A stretch of DNA of 64,000 nucleotides. Source: Roseburia sp. AM59-24XD. Lineage in GTDB: Bacteria; Bacillota; Clostridia; Lachnospirales; Lachnospiraceae. The number at the start of each line of letters is the position of its first letter. Position 1 is the stretch's first letter. The stretch is taken from positions 18,626 to 82,625 of the forward strand of contig NZ_QUET01000018.1 of assembly GCF_003478445.1 (NCBI RefSeq), given 5' to 3'. The notes under the pieces are model-generated. The model was given only the letters and a program-made list of their open reading frames with translations. It did no database searches and had not been told where the DNA came from. Shown here piece after piece: positions 36,219 through 45,854 of this stretch. Made by a program: the position numbers and the translations under genes.

Positions 36219-37118
36219 ATGACACTTCAACAACTTCGATATGTGATCATGGTGGCGGAGACCGGAACGATCACAGAGGCAGCGGGGAAGCTTTATATTT
36301 CCCAGCCGAGTCTGACCAACGCGATTCATGAACTGGAAAAGGAAATGAATCTTGTGATATTTAATCGGACGAACCGCGGGATTTCTCTGTCCAAGGAGGG
36401 CGAGGAGTTTCTCGGTTATGCAAGGCAGGTACTGGAGCAGGCATCGATCCTGGAGGATAAATACAAGGGAAAGGGCGGCGGCAAGAAGCAGTTTTGCGTG
36501 TCCACACAGCACTATTCCTTTGCAGTCAATGCATTTGTGGATCTGATCAAGGAATACGGACAGGACGAATATGATTTCAGCATCAGAGAGACGCAGACCT
36601 ATGAGATCATTGAGGATGTGGCGCATATGAGAAGCGAGATTGGAATTTTGTTTCTGAATGATTTCAATGAGGTTGTCCTGCACAAGATCCTGAAATCAAA
36701 TGACCTGAAATTCCACAAACTGTTTGTTGCAAAGCCGCATGTATTTATCAGTAGAAGACATCCGCTGGCGGATCACAAGGTGATCACCAATGAGGAGCTG
36801 GAGGCATATCCGTATCTTTCGTTTGAGCAGGGAGAACATAATTCCTTTTATTTTTCGGAGGAGATATTTTCTGCCTCAGAGCGAAAGAAAAACATTCGTG
36901 TCCGTGACAGAGCGACATTATTTAACCTGCTGATCGGTCTGAACGGGTATACGGTCTGCAGCGGTGTCATCGACAAGAAGCTCAATGGAAAGGATATCAT
37001 TGCGGTGCCACTGGCAGATGAAAGCGACATGCGCATCGGATACATAACGCATAACAAAGCGGTGCTTAGCAGGATTGGCATGACATATCTGGAGGCACTG
37101 GAAAAGTACCTCGGTTAG
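36219..37118 (+). CDS. LysR-family transcriptional regulator
   Basis: Regulator of 299 residues with an N-terminal winged helix (MTLQQLRYVIMVAETGTITE, AAGKLYISQPSLTNAIHELE) and a periplasmic-binding-like effector domain. GGAG precedes the ATG at 36219. It is followed by its own terminator and then metE and metF in the same direction, so control of methionine synthesis, as by MetR or CysB-like members, is a fair guess. The sequence does not name the effector. Confidence 0.9.
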   Translation: MTLQQLRYVIMVAETGTITEAAGKLYISQPSLTNAIHELEKEMNLVIFNRTNRGISLSKEGEEFLGYARQVLEQASILEDKYKGKGGGKKQFCVSTQHYSFAVNAFVDLIKEYGQDEYDFSIRETQTYEIIEDVAHMRSEIGILFLNDFNEVVLHKILKSNDLKFHKLFVAKPHVFISRRHPLADHKVITNEELEAYPYLSFEQGEHNSFYFSEEIFSASERKKNIRVRDRATLFNLLIGLNGYTVCSGVIDKKLNGKDIIAVPLADESDMRIGYITHNKAVLSRIGMTYLEALEKYLG

Positions 37119-37172
37119 CCGGAGAGCTCACAGGAGGCAGGCGTCTGCATGATGGAAACAGAGAAGCTTAGA

Positions 37173-37214
37173 TGAGTTGTTTATAGTTTTAAACTATGGA
37201 CAACTCAATTTTTT
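37173..37214 (+). terminator. Terminator after the LysR gene
   Basis: TGAGTTGT pairs with ACAACTCA around an inner ATAGTTTTAAACTAT palindrome, followed by ATTTTTTT. The symmetrical A/T core could also be a LysR site. Confidence 0.7.
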
Positions 37215-37219
37215 TGTAT

Positions 37220-37248
37220 TATACAAATGACAGAGGGGAACGTATAAT
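37220..37248 (+). promoter_or_regulatory. metE promoter
   Basis: TATACA, 17 bp, TATAAT. The 88-base leader before metE shows no clear SAM riboswitch. Confidence 0.5.
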
Positions 37249-37336
37249 GATGTCAACATAAAACAACGCGCCTGACGACAGAATGTCTTTGGAGAAGGAT
37301 GAAAAGACAGAGCTGTGGTAGAAATGGAGGATGAAC

Positions 37337-39602
37337 ATGAAGACATCAGTAATTGGATTTCCAAGAATCGGAACTTTGCGTGAGCTTAAATTTGCATCGG
37401 AGAAATATTTCCGGAAAGAGATTGATGGAAATGAGCTGACCCAGACAGCGGAGGAGCTGAGAAAAACGCACTGGAAGTTGCAGAAGAAATCAGGAATTAA
37501 TTTTATTTCCGGCAATGATTTCTCCTTTTACGATATGGTTTTAGATACGCAGTGTTGCTTGGAATTGTTCCGAAAAGATATCAGGAGCTTGGTCTTTCTG
37601 CGATTGATACATATTTTGCAATGGCGCGTGGTTATCAGGGAGAATCCGGTGATGTGAAAGCGCTTGCCATGAAGAAATGGTTTAATACGAATTATCATTA
37701 TATTGTGCCTGAGATCGAGGATGACACGAAGATCACATTGAACGCAGATAAACTGTTTCATGAATATTTTGAGGCAAAGAGACTTGGAATCGAGACAAAG
37801 CCGGTTGTCATTGGCGCATTTACGATGTTAAAGCTCATTCGCTATACCGGTAAGAAAACGGCAGGTGATTTTGCAGAAGCAATTATCCGGGCTTATCAGG
37901 AACTTCTTGCAAAGTGCAATGAGGAGCAGGTGGAGTGGCTGCAGTTTGATGAGCCGTCACTTGTTAAGGACTTGGGTGCAGAGGACATCGAGCTGTTCCA
38001 TCGGATCTATGATAATATTCTGTCTGATGCAGGTAAGTGCCGGGTGCTTTTACAGACTTATTTTGGCGATGTGAGAGATATTTATGCAGATCTGATCCGG
38101 ATGCCGTTTGCAGCGATCGGACTGGATTTTATTGAGGGCAGACAGACCTGCGAGCTGATCGAAAAGTTTGGATTTCCACAGGATAAGATATTGTTTGCGG
38201 GACTTGTAAACGGCAAAAATATCTGGAGAAATCATTACGAAAAAACGCTGGGAACGGTTGCTGACTTGAAGAAAAAAGGTATTTCCGTTGTATTGTCCAC
38301 TTCCTGCTCCCTGCTTCATGTTCCGTATACGCTCAAGCATGAAACCAAGCTTTCGCAGGAATTTACCTCTTACTTTGCTTTTGCGGAGGAAAAGCTTGCA
38401 GAGCTTAAGGAATTAGGACAGCTTGCCGATCAGGATAATTATCAGGAGAGCGAAGTATATCAAAAGAATAAGGCTTTGTTTGCCGGAGAACGTGACTGCC
38501 ATAACGAGGAGGTTACAAAACGTCTTTCCGGTGTGATCGAGAAGGATTACATTCGTCTGCCGAAGAGAAGCGAGCGTCAGGCACTGCAGAAAAAGGAGCT
38601 TAAGCTTCCGGAATTTCCGACGACAACGATCGGTTCTTTCCCTCAGACAAAGGATGTCAAGGCGAACCGTTCTGCATTCCGCCGCGGAGAGATTTCCAAA
38701 GAGGAGTATGTTGCATTTAATAAAAAGAAGATTGCAGATTGTGTCAAATGGCAGGAAGAGATCGGACTGGACGTACTGGTACACGGAGAATATGAGCGAA
38801 ATGACATGGTGGAATATTTCGGTGAGGCGCTGGGAGGCTTTTTGTTTACGGAAAAAGCGTGGGTACAGTCCTACGGTACAAGATGCGTGAAGCCGCCGAT
38901 CATCTGGGGGGATGTATACCGTGATAAGCCGATCACTGTGGAGTGGTCTGTCTATGCACAGTCCCAGACCGATAAGATCATGAAAGGAATGCTGACAGGA
39001 CCGGTTACGATCTTAAACTGGTCATTCCCAAGAGAGGATATTTCCATTAAAGAATCTATTTCCCAGATCGCACTGGCAATCCGTGATGAAGTGCTTGACC
39101 TTGAGGCAAACGGAATCCGCATGATCCAGATTGACGAGGCGGCTCTGCGTGAAAAGCTGCCACTGCGCAGATCGGACTGGTACGACGAATATCTTGATTT
39201 TGCAATTCCGGCATTCCGCCTGACACACAGTGGTGTGAAAGCGGATACGCAGATTCACACACATATGTGCTACAGTGAGTTTACCGATATTATTCCGGCA
39301 ATTGACGATATGGATGCAGATGTCATTACCTTTGAGGCATCCCGTTCAGATCTGCAGATCCTTGATGCACTGCGGGAGAATCATTTTGAGACAGAGGTTG
39401 GACCCGGCGTTTATGACATCCATTCGCCACGCGTTCCTTCTGTAGAAGAGATGGTGCAGGCACTTCGTCTGATGCTGACCAAGATTGAGCCGGAGAAGCT
39501 CTGGGTCAATCCGGACTGCGGACTGAAGACAAGAGGTGTGCCGGAGACGGATGCGAGCCTCGAAACATGGTAGAGGCAGCAAAGCAGATCAGACAACAGT
39601 AA
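37337..39602 (+). pseudogene. metE: Cobalamin-independent methionine synthase, two apparent frameshifts
   Basis: Transfers the methyl group of methyltetrahydrofolate to homocysteine to make methionine, without B12. It starts MKTSVIGFPRIGTLRELKFA at 37337 (GGAGG six bases upstream). After [10 protein letters not shown] near 37549 the frame must gain one base to continue [20 protein letters not shown]. Near 39566 a second base must be added to give the normal end [12 protein letters not shown] and a stop at 39600-39602. Between the breaks all is intact, including [12 protein letters not shown] and zinc ligands in HTHMCYSEF and [10 protein letters not shown]. The repaired length, about 755, is normal. 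Two breaks in a well-conserved gene point to sequence errors. Confidence 0.88.
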
Positions 39603-39694
39603 TAAGGTTACCGGAAAAGGGGCAGATAAAAGAAACATCTGCGCGAGAGTGATGTCACTTCCCGGCAGAGAATGTATTAGAAACGAGGTTTACT

Positions 39695-40552
39695 ATGAAA
39701 ATCGCAGATATTTGTAAGAAGAAAAAGAGCTTGTCGTTTGAAATTTTTCCACCAAAAAGAACAGAGGATCTGGAAAATATTGACGAGACACTTTCGGTAT
39801 TGTGTGAGTGTGATCCTGATTTTATCAGTGTTACCTTTGGCGCAGGGGGAAGCTCCAATTGTAACCGGACGATCGAGCTTGCCAAAAAGATCAAGAATGA
39901 ATATCACGTAGAACCCGTGGTGCATCTGACCTGCCTTCATTATAATAAAAGCGAAATTGATGAATTTGCAAGGATTTTGACACAGGAGGGGATTCAAAAT
40001 GTTCTGGCGCTGCGAGGCGACCGGAATCCTGATATTCCGGAGAAGGATGATTTTAAGCATGCCTCCGATCTGATCCGTTATTTAAAACCGAAAAGTGATT
40101 TTTGTTTTCTGGGAGCCTGCTACCCGGAATGTCATCCGGAATCAGATGGGAAGATTTCAGAAATGAAGCATTTGAAGGCAAAGGTAGATGCCGGCGCGGA
40201 GGTGTTGCTTTCCCAGCTGTTTTTTGACAATGAGCAGTTCTTCCGGTTTGTGGAGGACTGCAGGATCGCCGGAATTGGGGTGCCGGTCATTCCGGGCATT
40301 ATGCCGGTGATCAATGCTCGCCAGATCAAACGGATGGTAACCATGTGCGGAGCTTCCTTTCCGGAGCGTTTTCAGAGGATCCTTCATAAGTATGAGGATA
40401 ACAAGGAGGCACTTTTTGATGCCGGAATGTCCTATGCACTGAGCCAGATCATTGATCTGCTGGTCAGCGATATCGACGGGATCCATCTTTATACGATGAA
40501 TAATCCGCTGGTGGCAAGGAAGATCTGTGATGGGATAAGGCACATTATTTAA
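39695..40552 (+). CDS. metF: Methylenetetrahydrofolate reductase
   Basis: Reduces 5,10-methylene- to 5-methyl-tetrahydrofolate, the methyl donor for MetE. The 285-residue barrel protein has the family motifs LSFEIFPPKRTEDLENIDET, DFISVTFGAGGSS, HLTCLHYNKSEID, VLALRGDRN, GAEVLLSQLFFDNEQFF and GIMPVINARQIKR, and ends IDGIHLYTMNN. The ATG follows CGAGG and lies 92 bp after metE, probably in the same operon. Directly after it begins the integrated element. Confidence 0.95.
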   Translation: MKIADICKKKKSLSFEIFPPKRTEDLENIDETLSVLCECDPDFISVTFGAGGSSNCNRTIELAKKIKNEYHVEPVVHLTCLHYNKSEIDEFARILTQEGIQNVLALRGDRNPDIPEKDDFKHASDLIRYLKPKSDFCFLGACYPECHPESDGKISEMKHLKAKVDAGAEVLLSQLFFDNEQFFRFVEDCRIAGIGVPVIPGIMPVINARQIKRMVTMCGASFPERFQRILHKYEDNKEALFDAGMSYALSQIIDLLVSDIDGIHLYTMNNPLVARKICDGIRHII

Positions 40553-40587
40553 GTTTTGCTAAGTTTCACTCAAAAATCTTTTGAAAT

Positions 40588-40606
40588 AATTAGCACTCAT
40601 CTCTTG
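40588..40606. repeat. attL-like end repeat of the integrated element
   Basis: AATTAGCACTCatCTCTTG matches AATTAGCACTCgcCTCTTG at 48228-48246 at 17 of 19 positions. The two copies frame the AT-rich foreign region. Confidence 0.65.
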
Positions 40607-40747
40607 TTATTGTGACATTGGTTTTGTCTAGTTTCATATAGTCCCGTAACGCCCTATTTACAAGGGATTCACGGATTTCAATGCGTCCGGCGTAAAAGAC
40701 GTATTGTTACAGTTATTCAATAAGATTATTGGAGCGTAAAAATAGTA

Positions 40748-40776
40748 TTGCTATTGTGCGGACATTTGCATATAAT
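40748..40776 (+). promoter_or_regulatory. Promoter of the toxin-antitoxin pair
   Basis: TTGCTA, 17 bp, TATAAT, 42 bases before the antitoxin ATG. The space 40607-40747 holds no gene; it has an inverted motif around CCCTATTTACAAGGG. Confidence 0.6.
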
Positions 40777-40818
40777 AAAGATAGATGGAAACACTATTCA
40801 CGAAAGGAGATGTTTTAT

Positions 40819-41127
40819 ATGGCTACAAAATCAGCAAATTTATATGCAAGGATTGAACCAGATGTTAAAGAAAAAGCAGAAAGTATCCTCTCTACACTCG
40901 GTATTCCTGCTTCCAGTGCTATCAATATGTTTTATAAACAGATTATCTTACAGAGAGGACTTCCTTTTGAAGTGAAAATACCATCTGCCAGACCTGTTGA
41001 CGTCAGCACATTATCAGAAGCAGAGTTCAATGAAGAATTGGAAAAAGGATATGCGGATATGCAGGCTGGACGGACAAAAAATGCGAAAAAAGCTTTTGCT
41101 GATATTCGCAAGGATTATGGCTTATGA
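40819..41127 (+). CDS. RelB/DinJ-family antitoxin
   Basis: Antitoxin of 102 residues that should neutralise the toxin encoded next and repress the shared promoter. The N-terminal ribbon-helix-helix is visible in SANLYARIEPDVKEKAESIL, followed by GIPASSAINMFYKQIILQRG and LPFEVKIP, the RelB/DinJ hallmark. The acidic C-terminal half (LSEAEFNEELEKGYADMQAG) wraps the toxin in this family. ATG 40819 follows AAAGGAGA. Stop and next start overlap (ATGA). Confidence 0.92.
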   Translation: MATKSANLYARIEPDVKEKAESILSTLGIPASSAINMFYKQIILQRGLPFEVKIPSARPVDVSTLSEAEFNEELEKGYADMQAGRTKNAKKAFADIRKDYGL

Positions 41128-41453
41128 TATATGAAGTAGAAATATCCGAACAGGCTGACAGTGATTTGAGAGGAATTTTTGAATATATTGCTTTTGAATT
41201 GCAATCGCCGGAAAATGCAATCGGACAGCTTGACCGTCTGGAAGAACAGATATTAAGTCTGGATACGATGCCGGAGCGTTATCGGAAATATGAAAAAGAA
41301 CCGTGGAAAAGCCGTGGGCTTCGTGTATTACCAGTAGATAATTATGTGGTACTTTATATTCCAGACAACGTTAAAAAAGTTGTAACAATACTTAGAGTAA
41401 TGTATGCCGGACGGGACATAGACAATCAGTTAAATCTCCACACAAAGCAATAA
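41124..41453 (+). CDS. RelE/ParE-family toxin
   Basis: Toxin of 109 residues paired with the RelB/DinJ antitoxin. It starts MIYEVEISEQADSDLRGIFE and contains PERYRKYEKEPWKSRGLRVL, VDNYVVLYIPDNVKKVVTIL and RVMYAGRD, the usual RelE/ParE fold pattern. RelE members cut mRNA on the ribosome and ParE members poison gyrase; the sequence alone does not decide. The pair probably stabilises the integrated element. Confidence 0.9.
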   Translation: MIYEVEISEQADSDLRGIFEYIAFELQSPENAIGQLDRLEEQILSLDTMPERYRKYEKEPWKSRGLRVLPVDNYVVLYIPDNVKKVVTILRVMYAGRDIDNQLNLHTKQ

Positions 41454-41531
41454 AGAATATGATTTAAAGCAGTCTTTCATTTATGATCGACTGCTTTTTT
41501 CATGCTCAAAATTAGAAGAAAGGACTGAATT

Positions 41532-41810
41532 ATGATGGAAGAATGTAGCGTATTGATTGAAACGACAAAATCAGCAGAGGATAAAACCTCTCGCTGGTTT
41601 GATTTACCCATTGATTATGAGCTGTTCCGTGACCTGCTTGGTGTAGAAGCTGACAGTGGCGATTATCAGATTATAGATATGAAACTCCCTTTTGCTGGCG
41701 ATATTGTAAGAGCAACCAGCGTCAGACGATTGAATAAGCTGTACTTTGCTTACATGGAGTTACCGCCATTGACACCCACACGATATATGAAAAAGAAATC
41801 ATTCAGCTAA
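41532..41810 (+). pseudogene. Truncated ArdA-like antirestriction gene
   Basis: An N-terminal fragment of about 78 residues (ECSVLIETTKSAEDKTSRWF, DLPIDYELFRDLLGVE, DYQIIDMKLPFAGDI) resembles ArdA-like antirestriction proteins of Tn916-type elements, which mimic DNA to block type I restriction. After YMELPP the sequence changes abruptly to TcpC coding sequence in another frame, so the last residues are artefacts of the fusion. The family assignment is from memory and moderately sure. Confidence 0.55.
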
Positions 41811-42277
41811 GATTGAACGATACCAACGGTATTGAGAATTTCGTCAAGAACTTTGCGAAAGCCTACTACTCATGGGATACCAGCAAGGAAGCCATTGAAG
41901 CAAGGACAACGGAAATCAGTAAATACCTTACCAAAGAATTACAGGACTTGAGCGCCGATACCATCAGAACAGATATACCAACCAGTGCGACCGTTACAAA
42001 TGTGCTGGTCTGGAATGTAGAACAGTCTGGAACGGACGATTTTACCGTTGCCTACGAAGTAGATCAGCAGGTAAAAGAGGGAGAACAGACACAGGCAGTC
42101 ACAGAAAACTATACCGTGACCGTTCATGTAGATAAGGACGGTGCAATGGTCATTACCCAGAATCCTACCCTTGCTCCGTCGGTACAGAAATCAAAGTATG
42201 AACCGAAAGTACAGGAAGCCGATGTCAGGGTCAGTTCCGACACAGTTAAGGACGATAACTGGAAGATTATAGGATAA
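41762..42277 (+). pseudogene. C-terminal fragment of TcpC (Tn916 Orf13-like transfer protein)
   Basis: Reading from about 41762 gives DTHTIYEKEIIQLRLNDTNG, FVKNFAKAYYSWDTSKEAIE and VTNVLVWNVEQSGTDDFTVA, matching the second half of conjugation protein TcpC, a NTF2-like membrane protein of the Tn916 transfer channel. The N-terminal membrane half is missing; the join with the ArdA fragment falls near 41760. The frame is open to the stop at 42275-42277. A fragment without the membrane anchor should be non-functional. Confidence 0.7.
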
Positions 42278-42510
42278 GAATAAAATCTGTGCTTAAAAGT
42301 GTAAGCACGGTTCATCTTTGTTGATATTTTGCAGTAATCTTATTAGTACATTATAATTGCCTTATGAGAGAAAAGTAGTGTGTAAAACAATTCGTTATTG
42401 TATTTTATGAAAAAATTAAATTTATACTATCTTTTTATTGCTCTCAATCGTTATACATTATAGAACGGGATAAATATTTTGAACTTCTAATAATGAGAAA
42501 GGGGGATTTT

Positions 42511-43031
42511 GTGTATAATGATTTTCTACTAATTAGAAAAATGAAGCAAGGTGATGATAATGCTTTTGATTTGTTTGTCCACAAGTATTATCAAGAAATT
42601 TTAAGCTACTGTTATCATCATTGTTTCGATCAAACATATGCGGAAGATTTAACGCAGGAAACTTTTATACGTTTTTTCACAAAATTGTCCGACTATCATT
42701 ATAAAGGGAAAACACTGAATTATTTATATACGATAGCAGGTAATCTTTGTAAAGATTATTTAAAGAGGACAAAAGAAACACTTCTGGAAGAAAATGAATT
42801 TGAGGAAGAAAATCAAACGGAACAAATTTTGAATAGAGTTTGATAGAACAGATTTTAGAACAACTTCCAGATGATTCAAGAGAAGTGCTTACACTTTATT
42901 ATTTTCAAGAACTAAAACTGACAGAAATTTCTGATACATTGCAAATTGGACTTCCACTGGTAAAGTATCGTTTGCAAAAAGCAAGGAAACAGTTAAGGGA
43001 ACTTCTCGGAAAGGAGGAATTAGATGAATAA
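42511..43031 (+). pseudogene. ECF-type RNA polymerase sigma factor, apparent frameshift
   Basis: A GTG at 42511 follows AAAGGGGG and opens YNDFLLIRKMKQGDDNAFDL; an ATG at 42493 is an alternative without a site. Region 2 is clear (YCYHHCFDQTYAEDLTQETF). The frame stops at 42843, but one added T near 42838 joins it to IEQILEQLPDDSREVLTLYY and TEISDTLQIGLPLVKYRLQK, a normal region 4. The repaired protein is about 173 residues. It overlaps the next gene by eight bases and likely controls the ABC operon that follows. Confidence 0.75.
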
Positions 43032-43785
43032 GAAAGAAAAGATAAAAAAATATAGGGAAAGCGTACAAGTGGAAGCCAACGAAGAAAAAATACAGGAAAC
43101 AATTTATAAATCTAAAAATGTCTTTTTTATGGCAGAGCAAGAACGAATGCTTTCTTACCATGATTTTTTGTGGACACAGCTTCGTGTGATACAAAAAAGA
43201 TGGTGGGTTTTTCAATTTATGATTTTAGTGGCATTATGGATTGCTTTAAGTTCTATCCATGATGAAATATATCTAAAAAGAAGTATGGGTGTAGTAGCCA
43301 CACTATTTGTAATTCTTATTATTCCCGAACTATGGAAAAACAGGTCATGTGAATGTATGGAAATAGAAGCTACTTCCTATTATTCATTAAAACAAGTATA
43401 TGCTACACGTATGCTGTTATTTGGTGTTACAGATATTTTTTTGATAACTGTATTTTTAGGAGTCGTTTCAGCAGGTTTACATTATGAATTGTCAGAATTA
43501 GTAGTTCAATTTCTTTTTCCGCTTTGTGTAACTGCCTGTATCTGTTTTGGGATTTTATGCAGTAAACACTCTTTCAGTGAAACGGTTGCGATTGTTCTGT
43601 GTGTGATATGGAGTGCAGTATGGCTTTTTATTGTTTTAAATGAAAACGTATATATCATGGTTACTGTTCCCATCTGGTCAGCACTGCTGGGTGCAACAAT
43701 ACTTTTTATTGCTTTTGCTATATATCGTGTTTTAAAGAATTGTAATCAATATTTGGAGGTGTCATTTGATGAAATTAGAGCTTGA
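43024..43785 (+). CDS. Multi-pass membrane protein of the element's ABC operon
   Basis: A 253-residue protein with a charged N-terminal region of about 65 residues and six hydrophobic helices. It begins MNKKEKIKKYRESVQVEANE and the first helix is in WVFQFMILVALWIALSSI. I do not recognise a named family. It lies between a sigma factor and an ABC ATPase, overlapping both, so it may be an anti-sigma sensor or a permease subunit; both are inference. GGAAAGGAGG precedes the ATG. Confidence 0.7.
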   Translation: MNKKEKIKKYRESVQVEANEEKIQETIYKSKNVFFMAEQERMLSYHDFLWTQLRVIQKRWWVFQFMILVALWIALSSIHDEIYLKRSMGVVATLFVILIIPELWKNRSCECMEIEATSYYSLKQVYATRMLLFGVTDIFLITVFLGVVSAGLHYELSELVVQFLFPLCVTACICFGILCSKHSFSETVAIVLCVIWSAVWLFIVLNENVYIMVTVPIWSALLGATILFIAFAIYRVLKNCNQYLEVSFDEIRA

Positions 43786-44656
43786 TGGTTTAACAAAAGA
43801 ATTTGGAGATTTTACGGCTGTCAATCATATAAACCTCACTATGACAAATGGTGTGTATGGTCTTTTAGGTGTAAACGGAGCAGGAAAAACAACTTTAATG
43901 AGAATGTTGTGTACTCTTTTAAAGCCAACAAGCGGAACGATATGCTGTAATGGAAAAGATATTTTTAGTATGGACAGCGAATATCGTAAACTGTTGGGGT
44001 ATTTACCGCAGGATTTTGGATTTTATCCCGAATTTACAGTGGAGGATTATTTACTTTATATTGGAGCGCTAAAAGGAATACGCCCTATTGTTGCAAAAAA
44101 GCGAGTAAAAGAATTGATTGCTAAGGTTGGTCTTTCAAAAGCAGCTCATAAAAAAATGAAAAAATTATCTGGTGGTATGAAGCGCAGAGCCGGAATTGCA
44201 CAGGCTATGTTGAATAATCCTAAGATTTTAATACTTGATGAACCAACAGCAGGACTTGACCCAAATGAAAGAATTAGGTTTCGCAATTTGATTAGTGAGC
44301 TTTCAGAAGACAGGCTGGTGTTATTATCGACACATATCGTTTCGGATATTGAGTATATTGCGAATGAAATCTGGTTGATGAAAGACGGAGAAATTCTGCA
44401 CAAAGGAAGCATTGATGAATTGATAAATTCTATGACAGAAGCGGTATGGGAATGCCTTGTACCGAAAAATAAGGTGTCTGATTTCATGGAAAAATATAAA
44501 ATTTCCAATATGAAATCAGAAATAAATCAAGTTATGCTACGAATTATTTCTCACGAAAAACCGGTTGGAAATGCAGTGCGTGTAGAAGCGTCACTGGAAG
44601 ATGTATTTTTATATTATTTTGGAGAGAAAGCAGGTGATGAAAATGCTACGCTATGA
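43769..44656 (+). CDS. ABC transporter ATPase (ABC-2 export type)
   Basis: ATP-binding subunit (295 aa). Motifs: Walker A GVNGAGKTT, GYLPQDFGFYPEFTVEDYLL, signature LSGGMKRRAGIAQAM, Walker B LILDEPTAGLDP and switch His in LLSTHIVSD. The C-terminal extension after residue 220 is typical of drug or lantibiotic exporters of the CcmA type. ATG 43769 follows GGAGGT. It overlaps the preceding and following genes, forming one operon within the mobile element. The substrate is unknown. Confidence 0.9.
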   Translation: MKLELDGLTKEFGDFTAVNHINLTMTNGVYGLLGVNGAGKTTLMRMLCTLLKPTSGTICCNGKDIFSMDSEYRKLLGYLPQDFGFYPEFTVEDYLLYIGALKGIRPIVAKKRVKELIAKVGLSKAAHKKMKKLSGGMKRRAGIAQAMLNNPKILILDEPTAGLDPNERIRFRNLISELSEDRLVLLSTHIVSDIEYIANEIWLMKDGEILHKGSIDELINSMTEAVWECLVPKNKVSDFMEKYKISNMKSEINQVMLRIISHEKPVGNAVRVEASLEDVFLYYFGEKAGDENATL

Positions 44657-45854
44657 AATCAGAAAAGTGTTTTCTAAATCAAAAAATAGAATTGCTGTTA
44701 TCGTATTATTCGTAATACTGGTGATAACAAGTATTTTAACGATTAACAAGGTGGAATTTGTTGATGAAAATGGAAATTCTTCTGTTGGAATTTCGGCTTC
44801 AAGAGATTTAAGAGAAGCTAAAAACCAATGGGCAGGTTATTTAACCACTGATACATTGAGTAAGGCACTGGAAGAAAACAAGACAATTAACAGTTCGAAA
44901 GAGGCATTGTCGGATGACATTACAGAACAAAATAAGGCATATGCAAAAAAGCAGGGCATAGCTGGTATTATGGATGTCATCATTTGTGCATTCAGTGATT
45001 ATAGAGATTACAATTATTATGCGCCGGATCATATTTCTGATGATGAAGTTGGAACTATCTATGAAAGAAGAATTTCTACTTTAAAAAATTGGCTTGAGTC
45101 TGGAGGAGAAACATTTTCGCAGGCAGAAAAAGATTTTATGATTCAGAAATATGAAGAACTGAAAACGCCATTTTACTATGAATATATAGACGGTTGGTCT
45201 GCATTATTGCAAAATATATCAACCTTTATTCTGATGCTGGCTTTAGTCATCGGTTTTCTGGTATCCGGGATATTTTCGGATGAATTTCAGTCAAAAGCAG
45301 ATTCCATTTTTTTCTCTGCACGATTTGGAAGAAGCAAGGGGATTTCCGCAAAGGTAGGAGCAGGTTTTTGTATTACTACAGGATTTTATCTAATGTTTGT
45401 ATTTTTATATACGCTTATTGTACTTTTTGTATTAGGTGCAGACGGTGCAAACTGTCCAATCCAGTTAGATTTGTGGAGAAGTGTTTATAATATTACTTTT
45501 TTACAGGCATATCTTTTTATTGTTGTTGGGGGATATATTGGAACTGTATTTGCTTCTACGCTTGCAATGATTGTATCAGCACTCACACGCTCTACTCAAA
45601 CTGCGATTATTGTACCATTCATTGTGTTATGTGCATTTCCGTTTTTAAGCAGAATTATTACATTGCCGGGATTATGCTCGTTCTTTCCAGACCAGCTATT
45701 AGAAGTTTATTTAGATATTAAAGAAGCTGGACTTATAACATTGGGAAATAAAGTAACAACAATAGCCACCGTTATTGTTCCTGTATATGCAGTGATATGT
45801 CTGGTTTTTCAACCTATACTGTACAGGGTTTACAAAAGGGTGGAGATAAAATAA
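44637..45854 (+). CDS. ABC-2 type permease
   Basis: Membrane partner (405 aa) of the ATPase just upstream, whose gene it overlaps by 20 bases. One N-terminal helix (NRIAVIVLFVILVITSILTI) is followed by an outside loop of about 160 residues and then five helices from about residue 200 (FILMLALVIGFLVSGIFSDE onward). This resembles ABC-2 exporters used for antibiotic or peptide efflux. The start at ATG 44637 is chosen by position after GGAGAG; ATG 44643 is possible. Confidence 0.82.
   Translation: MKMLRYEIRKVFSKSKNRIAVIVLFVILVITSILTINKVEFVDENGNSSVGISASRDLREAKNQWAGYLTTDTLSKALEENKTINSSKEALSDDITEQNKAYAKKQGIAGIMDVIICAFSDYRDYNYYAPDHISDDEVGTIYERRISTLKNWLESGGETFSQAEKDFMIQKYEELKTPFYYEYIDGWSALLQNISTFILMLALVIGFLVSGIFSDEFQSKADSIFFSARFGRSKGISAKVGAGFCITTGFYLMFVFLYTLIVLFVLGADGANCPIQLDLWRSVYNITFLQAYLFIVVGGYIGTVFASTLAMIVSALTRSTQTAIIVPFIVLCAFPFLSRIITLPGLCSFFPDQLLEVYLDIKEAGLITLGNKVTTIATVIVPVYAVICLVFQPILYRVYKRVEIK

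Noticed and set aside
37249..37336. A SAM or T-box riboswitch before metE
   Set aside because: The leader of under 90 bases lacks the size and motifs of the known methionine riboswitches.
40607..40747. A second integrase attachment site around CCCTATTTACAAGGG
   Set aside because: The motif recalls phage-type att regions, but there is no partner copy elsewhere in the window.
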